A stretch of DNA of 64,000 nt from Actinomyces viscosus (GTDB taxonomy: Bacteria > Actinomycetota > Actinomycetes > Actinomycetales > Actinomycetaceae): NCBI RefSeq assembly GCF_900637975.1, contig NZ_LR134477.1, positions 2,976,001 to 3,040,000 on the forward strand, written 5' to 3'. The notes under the pieces are model-generated. The model saw only the letters and a list, made by a program, of their open reading frames with translations, made no database searches and was not told the origin of the DNA. The position numbers were made by a program, and so were the translations under genes. This document shows positions 18,514 to 27,737 of this stretch, one piece after another (within the stretch, counting starts at the first letter, position 1; the number at the start of each line of letters is the position of its first letter).

Positions 18514-19953
18514 TCAGAGGTCCCCGGCGCCGTCGTCGATGATCTCCTCGGTGATGGGGGTGATCTCACCGGTACGGGCCTCGCGCAGCTCCTTGGCCTC
18601 CTGGGTCTTGGCGCGCAGCCTCTCGGCGAGCTTGTCCCGCTCGGCCTGGACCCTGGCGCGGCGGTCCTCGGCCTCATCGGAGCGGCTGCGCGAGCACATG
18701 AGCAGGTCCAGGTCGGCGATGCAGGACTCCATCGAGGCCGTGTGCGCCATCGGCTCCTCGCCATCCCTGTCCTCACGTGCCTCGCCCCGCTCGGTGGGCG
18801 CCTCGCCGGGGCGGCGAGTGGACGAAGCGGTGGAGACGGCCGGAATACCCCGGGCGGGGGTGCGTGGCGAGGCCGCGCTCGACGGTGAGGACGACAGTGA
18901 GGACGACACTGAGGACGACGATGCGGTCGGTGCCGAGGAGACGGCCGCGGCCGGGCTCGGTGCCGAGGCCGTGGGCCTGAGGGCCTTGAGCTCAGCGGTG
19001 TCGATGCGCAGGGTGTTCCCGTCCCGGGACGGGCCGGGTAGGCCGGGCGCCGGCTGCGCGGTCGGGGTCAGCGCCCGCAGACCCAGCGGAGGAGTGCGCG
19101 GAGCGGTCCCGGCGACGTCGTCGAGTCGATGAGGAATCGAACCGGCGGCACCGCCCGCGGGCTCAGCCGACGTGGTTGCGGGGACGGTAGGTGACGGCGT
19201 CGGTGCGCCCAGGAGGGCGAGTGTCTCCTGGTGGTCTTGAGTGTCCCGGCCGTCCTGCTCGACGGCGAGCTTGACGAGCTTCTCCTTGAGCCGTCGCTGC
19301 TCGGCCGACAAGTTCTCCCGGGCCGCGTGCTCCCAGCGCTCGCCCAGCGGGGAGTGGAAGAGGTGCTCCCGGTCCAGGAGCCGCGAGACGATCGTCAGAC
19401 GACCGCGCAGGTACTTCTCCAAAGGGATGTGGGAGTACTCCTCGCGCAGCAGGCGCACGTACTCGGCATAGGTCTGCGGATCCACGGCCAGGGTTCCCAG
19501 GTCGGCGTCGATGAGTGCCTGGGCGTCGATGTCGTTGTCATCGAGCATGTGGCGCTTGAGGTTGACGATGAGGCAGCACACCCGCTTGACCGTCTCCATC
19601 GGGAGGCCCAGGTGGCGTAGGTCCGCCTCGGCGAAGGCCGCCGAGGCGGACTCGTCCTCGCCGCCGTTGCCCCGGCTGACCTCCTCGGCGTCGGAGGAGA
19701 AGACGCACCCGTGGTACCAGCAGGCGACCCGCATGATGTCCGGGTTGTGGGACTCCTCAGCCAGCTCGTCGACGCGCGCGAGCATGTCGATGAGGTGGCG
19801 AAGATTGTGGAAGCGACGGTCCGGCGTGGACCAGCGCTCAATGAGGAGCTCGCCGGCGGAGCGGATCGCCTCTGGGGGCTGCGTGGCGCCGAGCGCCTTC
19901 ACTGAGCGGGTGAAGGCCGGCAGGAGCCATTGCGGTGCGTCGATGACACCCAT
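18514..19953 (-). CDS. HD-superfamily phosphohydrolase-like protein with long C-terminal extension
   Basis: The N-terminal ~200 residues match the predicted metal-dependent HD phosphohydrolases of COG4339: FHNLRHLIDML, ACWYHGCVFSSDAEE and DADLGTLA carry the expected His/Asp ligands. The remaining ~270 residues are Ala/Ser/Pro/Thr-rich and apparently disordered, then a charged coiled coil (EDRRARVQAERDKLAERL) and an acidic end. The usual family length is about 200 residues, so the tail is unusual. RBS GGAG lies 8 nt from ATG 19953. Substrate unknown. Confidence 0.75.
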   Translation of the reverse strand: MGVIDAPQWLLPAFTRSVKALGATQPPEAIRSAGELLIERWSTPDRRFHNLRHLIDMLARVDELAEESHNPDIMRVACWYHGCVFSSDAEEVSRGNGGEDESASAAFAEADLRHLGLPMETVKRVCCLIVNLKRHMLDDNDIDAQALIDADLGTLAVDPQTYAEYVRLLREEYSHIPLEKYLRGRLTIVSRLLDREHLFHSPLGERWEHAARENLSAEQRRLKEKLVKLAVEQDGRDTQDHQETLALLGAPTPSPTVPATTSAEPAGGAAGSIPHRLDDVAGTAPRTPPLGLRALTPTAQPAPGLPGPSRDGNTLRIDTAELKALRPTASAPSPAAAVSSAPTASSSSVSSSLSSSPSSAASPRTPARGIPAVSTASSTRRPGEAPTERGEAREDRDGEEPMAHTASMESCIADLDLLMCSRSRSDEAEDRRARVQAERDKLAERLRAKTQEAKELREARTGEITPITEEIIDDGAGDL

Positions 19954-20136
19954 GGGTCAGTCTCCGTGTTGGAAATGGAACGCGTGTCATCGTAGAACTG
20001 TCCTTGCCGCAACGTCGACGTGACACAGTGTCTCGCGCACCACTCTTGCAGGGGCGTCGACGGGGTCCTCGGGGGACGGCGTGTCCGGCTCTGATCGATC
20101 AGTGATGGCGCGGGGGGCTGCTCGGGCCTACCGGGC

Positions 20137-21735
20137 CTACCAAGCCGGTGCCGGTGGCAGCTCGATGTGGACGGTGGCGCCGCCGCCGGGGGTCTGGAGC
20201 ATCTGGACCGTACCCTGGTGGGCGGCCACGATGCCCAGCACGATTGCCAGGCCCAGGCCGGAGCCTCCGGTCTCCCGGTTGCGGGAGGTGTCCGAGCGGT
20301 AGAAGCGTTGGAAGACCTTCTCAGCCGCCTCCGGCGGGACCCCGTGCCCGTGGTCGCGGACCTCGACGACGACCACCGACTGAGCCGTCGGGCTGGTGCG
20401 CGGGGGAGCCATGCCGATGGCGATCTCCACCGGCGTCCCGGTCGGGGTGTGGCGCACCACGTTGCCCAGCAGGTTGGTGAGGATCTGGGAGAGACGGTCG
20501 CGGTCACCGATGACCTGGAGCGAGGGCGCCTCCCTGCCGGCGGCCTCGTCACGCGGGTCGAGCGGGATGAGGCCGCAGTCACGCTCGGGGGCCAGGACCA
20601 TCATGTCGCTCAGGGCCCCGGCCGCCAGCTCGGTGAGGTTGACCGGCTCCATCGACATCTGCCGGCCTTCGTCGATCCGGGCCAGCTGGAGCAGGTCGTC
20701 GACCAGGCGCCCCATACGGTTGGACTCGGTCTCGATGCGCCCCATGACCTCGCCGGTCTTGTTCGCGGGCACCCCGCCCATCCGGTAGAGCTCGCCGTAT
20801 CCGCGGATCGCGGCCAGGGGCGTGCGCAGTTCGTGGGAGGCGTCGGAGACGAATCGTGTCATCCGCTCCTGGGCCACGACCTGGGCGGCGAAGGCGCTCT
20901 CGTTCTGGGTGAGCATCGCGTTGATCGCCCGCTGCAGCGAGCCGACCTCCGTGGTGCGCGGTTCGGTCACCAGGATGCGGGCCGACAGGTCGCCGTGGGC
21001 GATCCTCCCCGCCACGCCCTCGATCTGCCGCAGGGAGCGGAAGGAGCGGTGGACCAGGTAGGTGGCGAAGATCGCGCCCACCGAGATGATCGAGACGTCG
21101 GCCAGGGCCACCACCAGGCGGGTCCGCTCCACGGTCTCCATGACGTCGCTCAGCGGGAGGGCCAGGGCCACGGCACCGGTGTACTGGTCGGTGTCCTGGT
21201 CCTTGATGAGGAGGGTGATCATCCGCCACTGGTGACCGGGCTGATCGGAGTTGACTGTCGTGATCGGGTAGTCGCCCTTCTCGGCGTGGGTCAGGGCGCG
21301 TCGGTAGTCCAGGCCCTCGATCTGTGGCCGGCCGTACGTAGCGGCGGTGTCGGGTGAGATCCACTCCCCGTTGCGGCTGGCATCGAGGTACTCGGCCTTG
21401 ACGTAGTAGCTCGAGGGGAAGGTGGTGCTGCTGGTTCCGCCCTCGCGGATCTGGGCCAGGCCCTGGCTTCCGATGGCCACCGAGGTGGTGCGCAGCTGAC
21501 TGTCGATCTGCCCCATCATGTGGCTGTAGAGCAGTGAGGTCACCACGAAGGAGACGACGATGAGCCCGATGGTGAGTAGTCCCGTTGTCATGAGAGTCAG
21601 ACGGGTGCGTAGCGGCATCGCCTGCCAGGGCCGCTGGAGCGCGGTGATCGGGTGCCATCGGCCCCGCTTGATCGGGCGGTGCTGCTTGCCGGACGACTTG
21701 GCCGGGCGCGTGCTCCCCCCACGCGCCGCGACCAT
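20137..21735 (-). CDS. two-component sensor histidine kinase
   Basis: About 532 residues. A basic N-terminus is followed by TM1 (LTLMTTGLLTIGLIVVSFVV), an extracytoplasmic sensor of about 125 residues, TM2, HAMP, a HisKA domain with phospho-acceptor His in DASHELRTPLAAIRGY, and an ATPase domain with N-box LLGNVVRHT, G1 DHGHGVPP and G2 GGSGLGLAIV. Its start overlaps the response-regulator stop as TGATG (a GTG at 21738 is also possible), so the pair is translationally coupled. The signal is unknown; architecture resembles TcrY/TrcS-type actinobacterial kinases. Confidence 0.92.
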   Translation of the reverse strand: MVAARGGSTRPAKSSGKQHRPIKRGRWHPITALQRPWQAMPLRTRLTLMTTGLLTIGLIVVSFVVTSLLYSHMMGQIDSQLRTTSVAIGSQGLAQIREGGTSSTTFPSSYYVKAEYLDASRNGEWISPDTAATYGRPQIEGLDYRRALTHAEKGDYPITTVNSDQPGHQWRMITLLIKDQDTDQYTGAVALALPLSDVMETVERTRLVVALADVSIISVGAIFATYLVHRSFRSLRQIEGVAGRIAHGDLSARILVTEPRTTEVGSLQRAINAMLTQNESAFAAQVVAQERMTRFVSDASHELRTPLAAIRGYGELYRMGGVPANKTGEVMGRIETESNRMGRLVDDLLQLARIDEGRQMSMEPVNLTELAAGALSDMMVLAPERDCGLIPLDPRDEAAGREAPSLQVIGDRDRLSQILTNLLGNVVRHTPTGTPVEIAIGMAPPRTSPTAQSVVVVEVRDHGHGVPPEAAEKVFQRFYRSDTSRNRETGGSGLGLAIVLGIVAAHQGTVQMLQTPGGGATVHIELPPAPAW

Positions 21736-22472
21736 CACTCGGCCTTGGGCTCGCGCAGCATATAGCCCACTCCACGACGAGTCTGGATGAGCGGGGTGAC
21801 GGGCTGGCCGTCACCCCCCTGGATCTGGTCTACCTTGCGACGCAGGTAGGAGATGTAGGACTCCACGATCGCGGCGTCGCCGTTCCAGTCGTACTCCCAG
21901 ACGTGGTCGAGGATCTGGGCCTTGGACACGACGCGACCGGCGTTGAGCATGAGGTAGCGCAGGAGCTTGAACTCGGTGGGGGACAGGTCCACCTCGACCT
22001 CGGCTCGGTACACCTCGTGAGCATCCTCGTCGAGAACCAGATCGGCCACGCGCACGACGCCGTCGTCCTCGTTCTCGATGGCGTGGGTGCGGCGCAGGAT
22101 GGCACGAATGCGAGCGATGACCTCCTCCAGGCCGAAGGGCTTGGTGACGTAGTCGTCGCCGCCGACGGTCAGGCCCTGAACCTTGTCCGCCATGTCGTCG
22201 CGGGCGGTCAGGAAGAGGATGGGGGTGGTCACATCACGCTCGCGCAGGCGCCGGGCCACGGTGAAACCATCCATGTCGGGCAGCATCACGTCGAGGACCA
22301 CCAGGTCAGGGGAGGTCTTCTCCACCGTCTTGAGGGCACCGTTGCCGTCTCCGGCGATCGAGACCTCGAAGCCTGCGAAGCGCAGGGACGAGGCGAGCAG
22401 GTCGCGGATGTTGGGTTCATCGTCGACGACAAGGAGGTGAGCTTCGGTGCGGGACTGCTGGGAACGCTCCAT
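21735..22472 (-). CDS. OmpR/PhoP-family response regulator
   Basis: A receiver domain (acidic pocket DDEPN, phospho-acceptor Asp in VVLDVMLPDMDG, Thr in LTARDD, Lys in VTKPFG) is followed by a winged-helix DNA-binding domain (LSPTEFKLLRYLMLN, YISYLRRKVD, RRGVGYMLREP). It is coupled to the kinase downstream. The start is uncertain: ATG 22472, GTG 22481 or ATG 22484, with AAGGGA just upstream of the latter two. Targets are unknown. Confidence 0.92.
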   Translation of the reverse strand: MERSQQSRTEAHLLVVDDEPNIRDLLASSLRFAGFEVSIAGDGNGALKTVEKTSPDLVVLDVMLPDMDGFTVARRLRERDVTTPILFLTARDDMADKVQGLTVGGDDYVTKPFGLEEVIARIRAILRRTHAIENEDDGVVRVADLVLDEDAHEVYRAEVEVDLSPTEFKLLRYLMLNAGRVVSKAQILDHVWEYDWNGDAAIVESYISYLRRKVDQIQGGDGQPVTPLIQTRRGVGYMLREPKAE

Positions 22473-22676
22473 GCGCCACACCATCCCTTCAGTTCCTGGT
22501 CGTTTCCTGAACGAGTTCCGAATGGTTGCTGTTGATGGGTCAAGTGCTTGATGTGATCCAGAGTACCTTACGAGGCTCAAAAACCTTGGGATTCCCACAA
22601 AAAAGCGGAGGTTATGTGGTTGCTGCCGAACAGAGGCAACTGCTGCAGCTCTTCGGCGAGTCGGAGTGTGGCACGT

Positions 22677-22705
22677 GGCGGGGCGACGGCAGTGGCCGCC
22701 CCGCC
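22677..22705 (-). terminator. terminator hairpin of the NYN-domain gene
   Basis: GGCGGGGCG and CGCCCCGCC pair around an 11-nt loop, 8 bp beyond the minus-strand stop at 22713. Confidence 0.6.
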
Positions 22706-22712
22706 GACGCGG

Positions 22713-23306
22713 TTAGAGGAAGGTGAGTGGGTCGAAGTCCTCCAGCGGGATGATGCACACGCGCGGCAGCGGGATGGTGAAGGCCTTGACGTCACTCTCG
22801 AGGTCGTGGATCGTCAGGCCCTCGCCCTCCATCCCGGCCAGCTGGGCGTTGAGGAACTCGCGGAAGCACAGGATCCCCACCTTGGCACCGGCCTGAAGGA
22901 GCCGCTCGATGTGAGGGATGTAGTCGCCGTCGTGGCTGCCCAGCAGGACGTGGGCGTTCTGACCGGACTCGACGCGCTCGGCCAGCGCCTCCAAGGTGCG
23001 CTGGATACCGATATCGACGACCTTCTCCTCATTGCTTCCTGATCCGGCCAGCGGAACGGGCCGGTAGTCCATGGCCAGCAGGGCCTGGATGAAGCTCATG
23101 GGCATGTGGCCGCTGGTGGCGTTGAGGAAGAACAGGGCACGGGCCTCGTCCCCTTCACTCTCGGCGGAGGACAGCTCATCGCAGTATGCGAGGACGCGGT
23201 CCCAGCGGGGCCGCTCTTCAGGTTCAGGACGCCGCCCCAGCACGCTCATGCCGAGAGTAGCGTCAATGTTCTCGCCATCGACGAGAAGATAAGTCGGTAC
23301 ACTCAT
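22713..23306 (-). CDS. NYN/PIN-like domain protein (LabA-type putative ribonuclease)
   Basis: A 197-residue protein. The NYN domain begins at once with YLLVDGENIDATLG (catalytic-type Asp in VDGEN) and continues with VVDIGIQRTLEAL and LLGSHDGDYIPHIERL, whose Asp residues complete the metal site, and GAKVGILCF. NYN domains are PIN-like metal-dependent RNases. ATG 23306 is preferred because TAGCAT lies exactly 7 nt upstream, fitting leaderless transcription; ATG 23315 is the alternative. It is monocistronic. Confidence 0.85.
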   Translation of the reverse strand: MSVPTYLLVDGENIDATLGMSVLGRRPEPEERPRWDRVLAYCDELSSAESEGDEARALFFLNATSGHMPMSFIQALLAMDYRPVPLAGSGSNEEKVVDIGIQRTLEALAERVESGQNAHVLLGSHDGDYIPHIERLLQAGAKVGILCFREFLNAQLAGMEGEGLTIHDLESDVKAFTIPLPRVCIIPLEDFDPLTFL

Positions 23307-23313
23307 GGGCTCC

Positions 23314-23319
23314 ATGCTA
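23314..23319 (-). promoter_or_regulatory. -10 hexamer TAGCAT, probable leaderless start
   Basis: On the minus strand TAGCAT ends 7 nt before ATG 23306. Confidence 0.45.
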
Positions 23320-23422
23320 CCGGTCCCAGTGTCAAACAGCCTTCGGCGACGCCCGGAGAGGCTCCAGTGATCCCAGGTTTTCTCCAAACGAACCTCAGAT
23401 CTCACTGGAGGACCGTTAGCTG

Positions 23423-23494
23423 TACTGCACGACCCTCTCGCCGTCGTGGAGTAGGGCTGACCCTCGACCAGTAGCACCCAACGGTCGTGCAGTA
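23423..23494 (-). repeat. structured intergenic repeat, copy 2 (element D)
   Basis: Perfect 12-bp terminal arms TACTGCACGACC (23423-23434) and GGTCGTGCAGTA (23483-23494). Read on the minus strand it contains GGGTGCTACTGG then TACTCCACGA, as in 12635-12710, but the arms differ in sequence while staying complementary. Confidence 0.75.
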
Positions 23495-23599
23495 GCCCTC
23501 GGATCGGGAGCGAAGGCAGAGGCGGAGCCCGATTCAAGGACGGAACAGATGCCGGCGTAGGTGGAGGAGGACGCCGGGCTGTTGCCGACGGGAACGCAA

Positions 23600-23636
23600 C
23601 CGTCCGGTCCTCGTCGTGGTAACGAGGACCGGACGG
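23600..23636 (-). terminator. terminator hairpin downstream of pspA-like gene
   Basis: Perfect 15-bp arms (CCGTCCGGTCCTCGT and complement) around a 7-nt loop, about 50 bp beyond the stop at 23686. No T-tract. Confidence 0.7.
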
Positions 23637-23685
23637 CTGTCAGGCTGATGCGACGGTGCGGCGCCGCCTCGGTGGCCGGGCCGGC

Positions 23686-24534
23686 TCAGTAGGAGGACTT
23701 CTCCTCGCCGGCCGGCTGACCCTGGTTCTTGAGGGCCTCGAAGGCGGCGTTGATGGCGGCGTCGTCTCCGTCGGTGATCTGGGCGGGGGCCTGCTGCGGG
23801 GAGGACTGCAGCGCTGGGTTCTGCCCGGACTTGAGGGCGGCCAGGCGGGCCTCGGCCTCCAGGCCGGCACCGGAGGACTCGAGCTCGGCGAACTGGGCCT
23901 CCAGGGAGGAGCCGGCCAGCTCCATCTGCCCGGCGGCCTGGGCCTCGACCCGACGCACCTGGTCCTCGTAGCGGGACAGCTCGCTGGTGGGGTCCAGGAC
24001 GTTGATGGAGCGGATGGCGCCCTGTACCTTGACCTGGGCCTCGGCGGTCTTCTGGCGGGCGATGAGCTGATCGCGCTTGGAGCGCAGCTCGCCGAGCTTG
24101 ACCTCCATCTGCTGCAGGCCGGTCTTGAGCTGCTCGACGACCTGACGCTGGGAGGCGATCATCGGCTCGGCGGCCTTGGCCTCGTTCTCCGCCGTGATCT
24201 GCTTGGTCAGTGCGATCTTGGCCAGCGAGTCCCACTTGTCCGCCCCTGCCGTGTCACCGCCGGCGCGCAGCTGGTCGGCCTTGCGGGAGGCGGCCAGGGC
24301 CTTATTGCCCCAGTCCCTGGCCTCGGCGACGTCGGCGTCGTGGTCCTTCTCCGCCAGGCGCAGGTTACCGATCGTCTGGGCGACGGCGTCGCGGGCCTCG
24401 GCGATGGAGGCCGTGTAGTCCCGCACGAGCTGGTTGAGCATCTTCTCCGGGTCCTCGGCGCGGTCCAGGAGCGCGTTGATGTTGGCGCGGGTGAGCTGGG
24501 CGATGCGTCCCAGGATCGACTGCTTCTCAGCCAT
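23686..24534 (-). CDS. PspA/IM30 (ESCRT-III-like) family protein
   Basis: A 282-residue, almost entirely helical coiled-coil protein: N-terminal amphipathic helix (MAEKQSILGRIAQLTRANIN), the conserved block DRAEDPEKMLNQLVRDY and long charged heptads. PspA proteins bind stressed membranes and polymerise. The Gln/Ala-rich C-terminus is non-conserved. RBS GGAAGG-like sequence precedes ATG 24534. It lies downstream of the TPM-domain gene on the same strand, a common pairing, and the two probably act together in envelope maintenance. Confidence 0.92.
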   Translation of the reverse strand: MAEKQSILGRIAQLTRANINALLDRAEDPEKMLNQLVRDYTASIAEARDAVAQTIGNLRLAEKDHDADVAEARDWGNKALAASRKADQLRAGGDTAGADKWDSLAKIALTKQITAENEAKAAEPMIASQRQVVEQLKTGLQQMEVKLGELRSKRDQLIARQKTAEAQVKVQGAIRSINVLDPTSELSRYEDQVRRVEAQAAGQMELAGSSLEAQFAELESSGAGLEAEARLAALKSGQNPALQSSPQQAPAQITDGDDAAINAAFEALKNQGQPAGEEKSSY

Positions 24535-24569
24535 GGTGGTTCGTCCTTCCGTCGAGGTGCGACGTCGGT

Positions 24570-24634
24570 ATGGGCAGATATGGGCACAGTGGTTGTCAGA
24601 TGGTTACCAGATGGTTGCCAGGTGATAGCCGGGT
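24570..24634. repeat. short tandem repeats upstream of pspA-like gene
   Basis: Two copies of ATGGGCAGAT-like 10-mers (24570-24589) are followed by four degenerate 11-mers (GGTTGTCAGAT, GGTTACCAGAT and drifting copies, 24591-24634). They could be operator repeats for the pspA promoter; no known factor consensus is recognised. Confidence 0.45.
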
Positions 24635-24775
24635 GGGCCGGGCGGATCAGGCGTCATGTTCTCAGGTTCTGGCGGCCGGAGTCACGCGGGAGGGATTCTC
24701 ATCGCTCAGGGCATGACTGGCTCGCGACCGCGCAGTGGTCACGACCGGTCGGCGCAATGACGCGGCTGGTAAGGC

Positions 24776-26974
24776 TCAGAAGTCACCGCCCCCGTCGAAG
24801 AAGCCGCCACCGCCGCCGAAGTCACCGCCCCCACCGAAGAAGCCTCCGCCACCGCCCCAGTCGTCGTCGTGGTGGGAGCCGCCCCAGCCGCCGTAGCTGT
24901 GTCCACCGCCCAGCAGCAGCCCGCCCAGCAGGAGGGAGCCCAGGTCGAGGCCGCCGCCCGAGCGATCGTAGCCGCCGGAGTGGTTCTCGTCGGAGTGCGG
25001 GGTCCATGGGCTCGACGACGACCCGCGCACGTCGGCCTCGGCCAGGGCCTGGGCCTGGGCCACGAGCGGCTCGGCCGCCGCGACCTCCGCCAGGGCCGCC
25101 ACCGGGTCGGTGGTCTGGATGGTCGTGGCGGCCGTGGCGTGGCGGGCGGCCTCACTCAGCGCGGTGCGCGCCGAGGGGCCCACCGCGCCGCGGTAGGTGG
25201 TGATGTAGGAGGTCACCGACTCCACCTGCGAGTTGAGGCGGGCCAGGCGCGAGCCCAGGGAGGCCCGGGCGCGCGAGTCGTTCTCCTCGCGCTCGCGGGC
25301 CGGGGCCAGGGCGGCGTCGATGGCGGCCTCGGCCCGGGCCAGGTGGTCCAGGGCGGCCAGAGGATCACCACTGGGCGAGCTGCCGCTGGCCTGACGGCCC
25401 TCGGCGACGGCGGCCTCGGCGTCGGCCACGAGCGGGGCCAGGGTGGCCGCCGGGACCGATCCCTCCAGGCGCTTGGCGTCCACCAGGTCCGAGGAGATCG
25501 AGGCGATGGCGGCCTCCAGGTCCTTCGCCGCGCTCTGGAGGCGCTCACGGGCGCCGGTGACCTGGGCGGCCAGCTCGCCGGCCTGGGCGATCGAGCCCTG
25601 GGCGATGCGCACCTGCTCCACCGCCGTCGCCTCCTGGGAGGCCTCGACGCTGGCGCGGGCCTGGTCCAGGGCGGTGCGCCCGGCGGTCAGCAGGCGGCGG
25701 GCCTGCTCGGGAGCCTGGGCCACGCTGGTCAGGGAGGAGGCGGGATAGGCGGCACTGAGCGTCACCAGGATCGTCTCGGCCATGACGATGGCCTGCTCGG
25801 TCTCGTCGGCCCGCTGGGTGGTCTCCGCGATCGACGTCGGCAGGTTCGCCTCGATGCCGCGCCGCTTGTTGAAGGCCTCCTCCTGGGCGCGGATCTCGCT
25901 GACAGCCTCCGAGCAGTGCTGGAGGATCTCGGTGTACATCTGCCGCTGCTGCGGCTCGGTCTCAGGGATGTCGTCGTCGAGGATCTTGCGCAGCTCGAAG
26001 CACCGCGACAGGTGCTTGCGGGCGCTGTCCAGGGCGGCGGTGAAGGCGTCCGTGGCCGACAGCCCGAACTGCGCCTGCGCGTAGGACAGCTCCTCGGCGG
26101 CGGCGCGCACCGTGTCGTCGGCCTGGACCAGGGCGCTGCCGGCCTGGGTGCGCAGCTGCTCCACCGTCATCGCGGCGGGGCCTGCGGCCGGGTCCCCGGG
26201 GGCGCCGCCCGCGGCGGCCTGCTTCCTGCGCTTGCCGAACAGCATGTCGTCGTTCTCCTTGTTCTTCCTGCGCTTGTACACCGTCCAGGCGGCGGCTCCG
26301 CCCGCCGCGACCGCTCCTCCGCCCAGCAGGAGCGGGAGGGCGGAGGAGCCCGAGCCGCTTGAGTCGCTTGAGCCGGAGGACCCGGACATGTTCTCCGGGA
26401 TCGCCGTGACGGCGGCGTCGTAGTTGCCGGCGCTCAGCTGCTCCTTGACGGCGGAGTCTATCCGCCGGTAGTCGGACTCGGAGAACTTCGAGGAGCTGCT
26501 GTGCGCCTGCAGCTTGTAGCTCTTCGATGAGCCGTCCGAGGGGATGTTGATGACCAGGAGCATATCGTCCTGACCCAGGTTGGAGGCCTTGAAGGCCTGC
26601 TCGGCGATCGCCGAGGCCTTGCGGCTGGAGTCGGAGACGGTGAGCACCCACAGGCCCACGCCGTGCTTGGAGGACATGGTGTCCACGGCCTGCTGAGCCT
26701 TGGAGGCGTCCAGGATCCCCAGGTCGTCGGTGACGTGCTTGGTCAGGGTGGTCGACGCCGCCGGGAGGGCACGGGGCGCGGCCGGCGAATCGGCTGCAAG
26801 CGCCGAGACGGAGGAGGCGGGGCGCAGGGACGCGGCGCCCGCCGCCGTCGGTGCCGCCGCGGCGCTCGCGGAGACTCCCAGCAGCCCCAGGACGGCCACC
26901 GTCGCGGCGCCGGAGGCGGCCAGGTGACGCAAGGGACGGGGGCCGGGGATCTGTGGGTGCTTCATCCGGGCCAT
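24776..26974 (-). CDS. TPM-domain membrane protein with Gly/Phe-rich tail
   Basis: A 732-residue exported protein: signal peptide (about 15-40), extracytoplasmic TPM domain (about 75-200; VTDDLGILDASKAQQAVDTM, GVGLWVLTVSDSS, MLLVINIPSDG), Ser/Gly linker, one TM helix (LPLLLGGGAVAAGGAAAW) and a ~450-residue cytoplasmic helical region. It ends in a Gly/Phe/Asp-rich tail (GGGFFGGGGDF repeats). TPM proteins often neighbour PspA genes, as here. ATG 26974 has GGGGA upstream; ATG 26965 is possible. The tail resembles low-complexity tails that anchor or condense proteins; function unknown. Confidence 0.85.
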   Translation of the reverse strand: MARMKHPQIPGPRPLRHLAASGAATVAVLGLLGVSASAAAAPTAAGAASLRPASSVSALAADSPAAPRALPAASTTLTKHVTDDLGILDASKAQQAVDTMSSKHGVGLWVLTVSDSSRKASAIAEQAFKASNLGQDDMLLVINIPSDGSSKSYKLQAHSSSSKFSESDYRRIDSAVKEQLSAGNYDAAVTAIPENMSGSSGSSDSSGSGSSALPLLLGGGAVAAGGAAAWTVYKRRKNKENDDMLFGKRRKQAAAGGAPGDPAAGPAAMTVEQLRTQAGSALVQADDTVRAAAEELSYAQAQFGLSATDAFTAALDSARKHLSRCFELRKILDDDIPETEPQQRQMYTEILQHCSEAVSEIRAQEEAFNKRRGIEANLPTSIAETTQRADETEQAIVMAETILVTLSAAYPASSLTSVAQAPEQARRLLTAGRTALDQARASVEASQEATAVEQVRIAQGSIAQAGELAAQVTGARERLQSAAKDLEAAIASISSDLVDAKRLEGSVPAATLAPLVADAEAAVAEGRQASGSSPSGDPLAALDHLARAEAAIDAALAPAREREENDSRARASLGSRLARLNSQVESVTSYITTYRGAVGPSARTALSEAARHATAATTIQTTDPVAALAEVAAAEPLVAQAQALAEADVRGSSSSPWTPHSDENHSGGYDRSGGGLDLGSLLLGGLLLGGGHSYGGWGGSHHDDDWGGGGGFFGGGGDFGGGGGFFDGGGDF

Positions 26975-26988
26975 GGTCCCCGCAGGGC

Positions 26989-27023
26989 GCGGGTGTGAGC
27001 AAGTCGTTTCGCCTCGGGCGGCA
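26989..27023 (+). repeat. 35-bp direct repeat, left boundary of toxin island
   Basis: Matches 30163-30197 at 34 of 35 positions (begins GCGGGTGTGAGCAAGTCG, ends GGCGGCA). The two copies bracket the toxin/immunity cassette. Confidence 0.8.
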
Positions 27024-27239
27024 GGAGCCCCGGCGCGTGCACGTCAGGGACGCGCTCGATGGGGGAAGACGGGCATGTGACGGAGGCGGCCGATGTGCCG
27101 GCTGATGGCTGTGCGACGCCGCCCGGAAGAAACGAGCTAAACGAGCTAATGGTGCTTGCGGTCGAATCGATATCAGGCGTACTGTGTCGGTTGTTTCTTG
27201 ACGGTAACGATCCTGAGAGGTTGTCGGCTGTCGGGCCAG

Positions 27240-27704
27240 TTGAAGTGGGATCATGACCAGGCGACATCTGCCGTATCGAGCCTGGATGCGGCGAAGAACG
27301 ATATCAGCGGGGACTCGGTGACGTCGCCGAAGGGGTGCGGGTGGTCTGCGTCCTCGGCGTCGACGGTGGTGTCGAACCTGCAGTCACGATTGTCCAGCCT
27401 TCAATCACGCATTCCGACGATGTCGACGAACCTGTCAACAGCCGATAAGAACATGGGGGCGGTGGACTCGCAGAGCGCCAGCAGCGTGCCGTCGCCGGCT
27501 GTGCCTCCCTCTCACATGACGAGTTCGGGGCCTCTGACAACTCGAGGCTCTTCCACCAGTTCAGCGCCGGGCCCGGGTGCCGGAGGAGTCACGCCGCAGT
27601 TCTCGGTTCCTCAATCGGGGTCGTCAGGCACAGGAGGGGCGGGGCGCTCTACCGCGACGCGGCCGACGTACCCGACAACGGGTTCAGATCCACTCCGAAA
27701 CTGA
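27240..27704 (+). CDS. small helical Esx-like protein, start uncertain
   Basis: About 154 residues. The N-terminal ~90 residues look like a helical hairpin (LKWDHDQATSAVSSLDAAKN, then CGWSASSASTVV, then LQSRLSSLQSRIPTM), reminiscent of Esx-type proteins though lacking a strict WxG. The rest is Ser/Pro/Thr/Gly-rich. No ATG start exists: TTG 27240 is used here, while CTG 27228, 7 nt after GAGAGG, is possible. It lies 33 bp before the large toxin-like gene, as small partner proteins of LXG toxins do. Role inferred from position. Confidence 0.55.
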   Translation: MKWDHDQATSAVSSLDAAKNDISGDSVTSPKGCGWSASSASTVVSNLQSRLSSLQSRIPTMSTNLSTADKNMGAVDSQSASSVPSPAVPPSHMTSSGPLTTRGSSTSSAPGPGAGGVTPQFSVPQSGSSGTGGAGRSTATRPTYPTTGSDPLRN

Positions 27705-27737
27705 TGACAAGTACTCCTGGGTTGAAGGAAGACGATT

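Larger units (their letters stand above)
23307..23685. other. 379-bp non-coding region between NYN gene and pspA
   Basis: No gene supported. It contains the NYN promoter, structured repeat copy 2 (23423-23494) and a perfect hairpin (23600-23636) beyond the end of the pspA-like gene. Confidence 0.6.
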
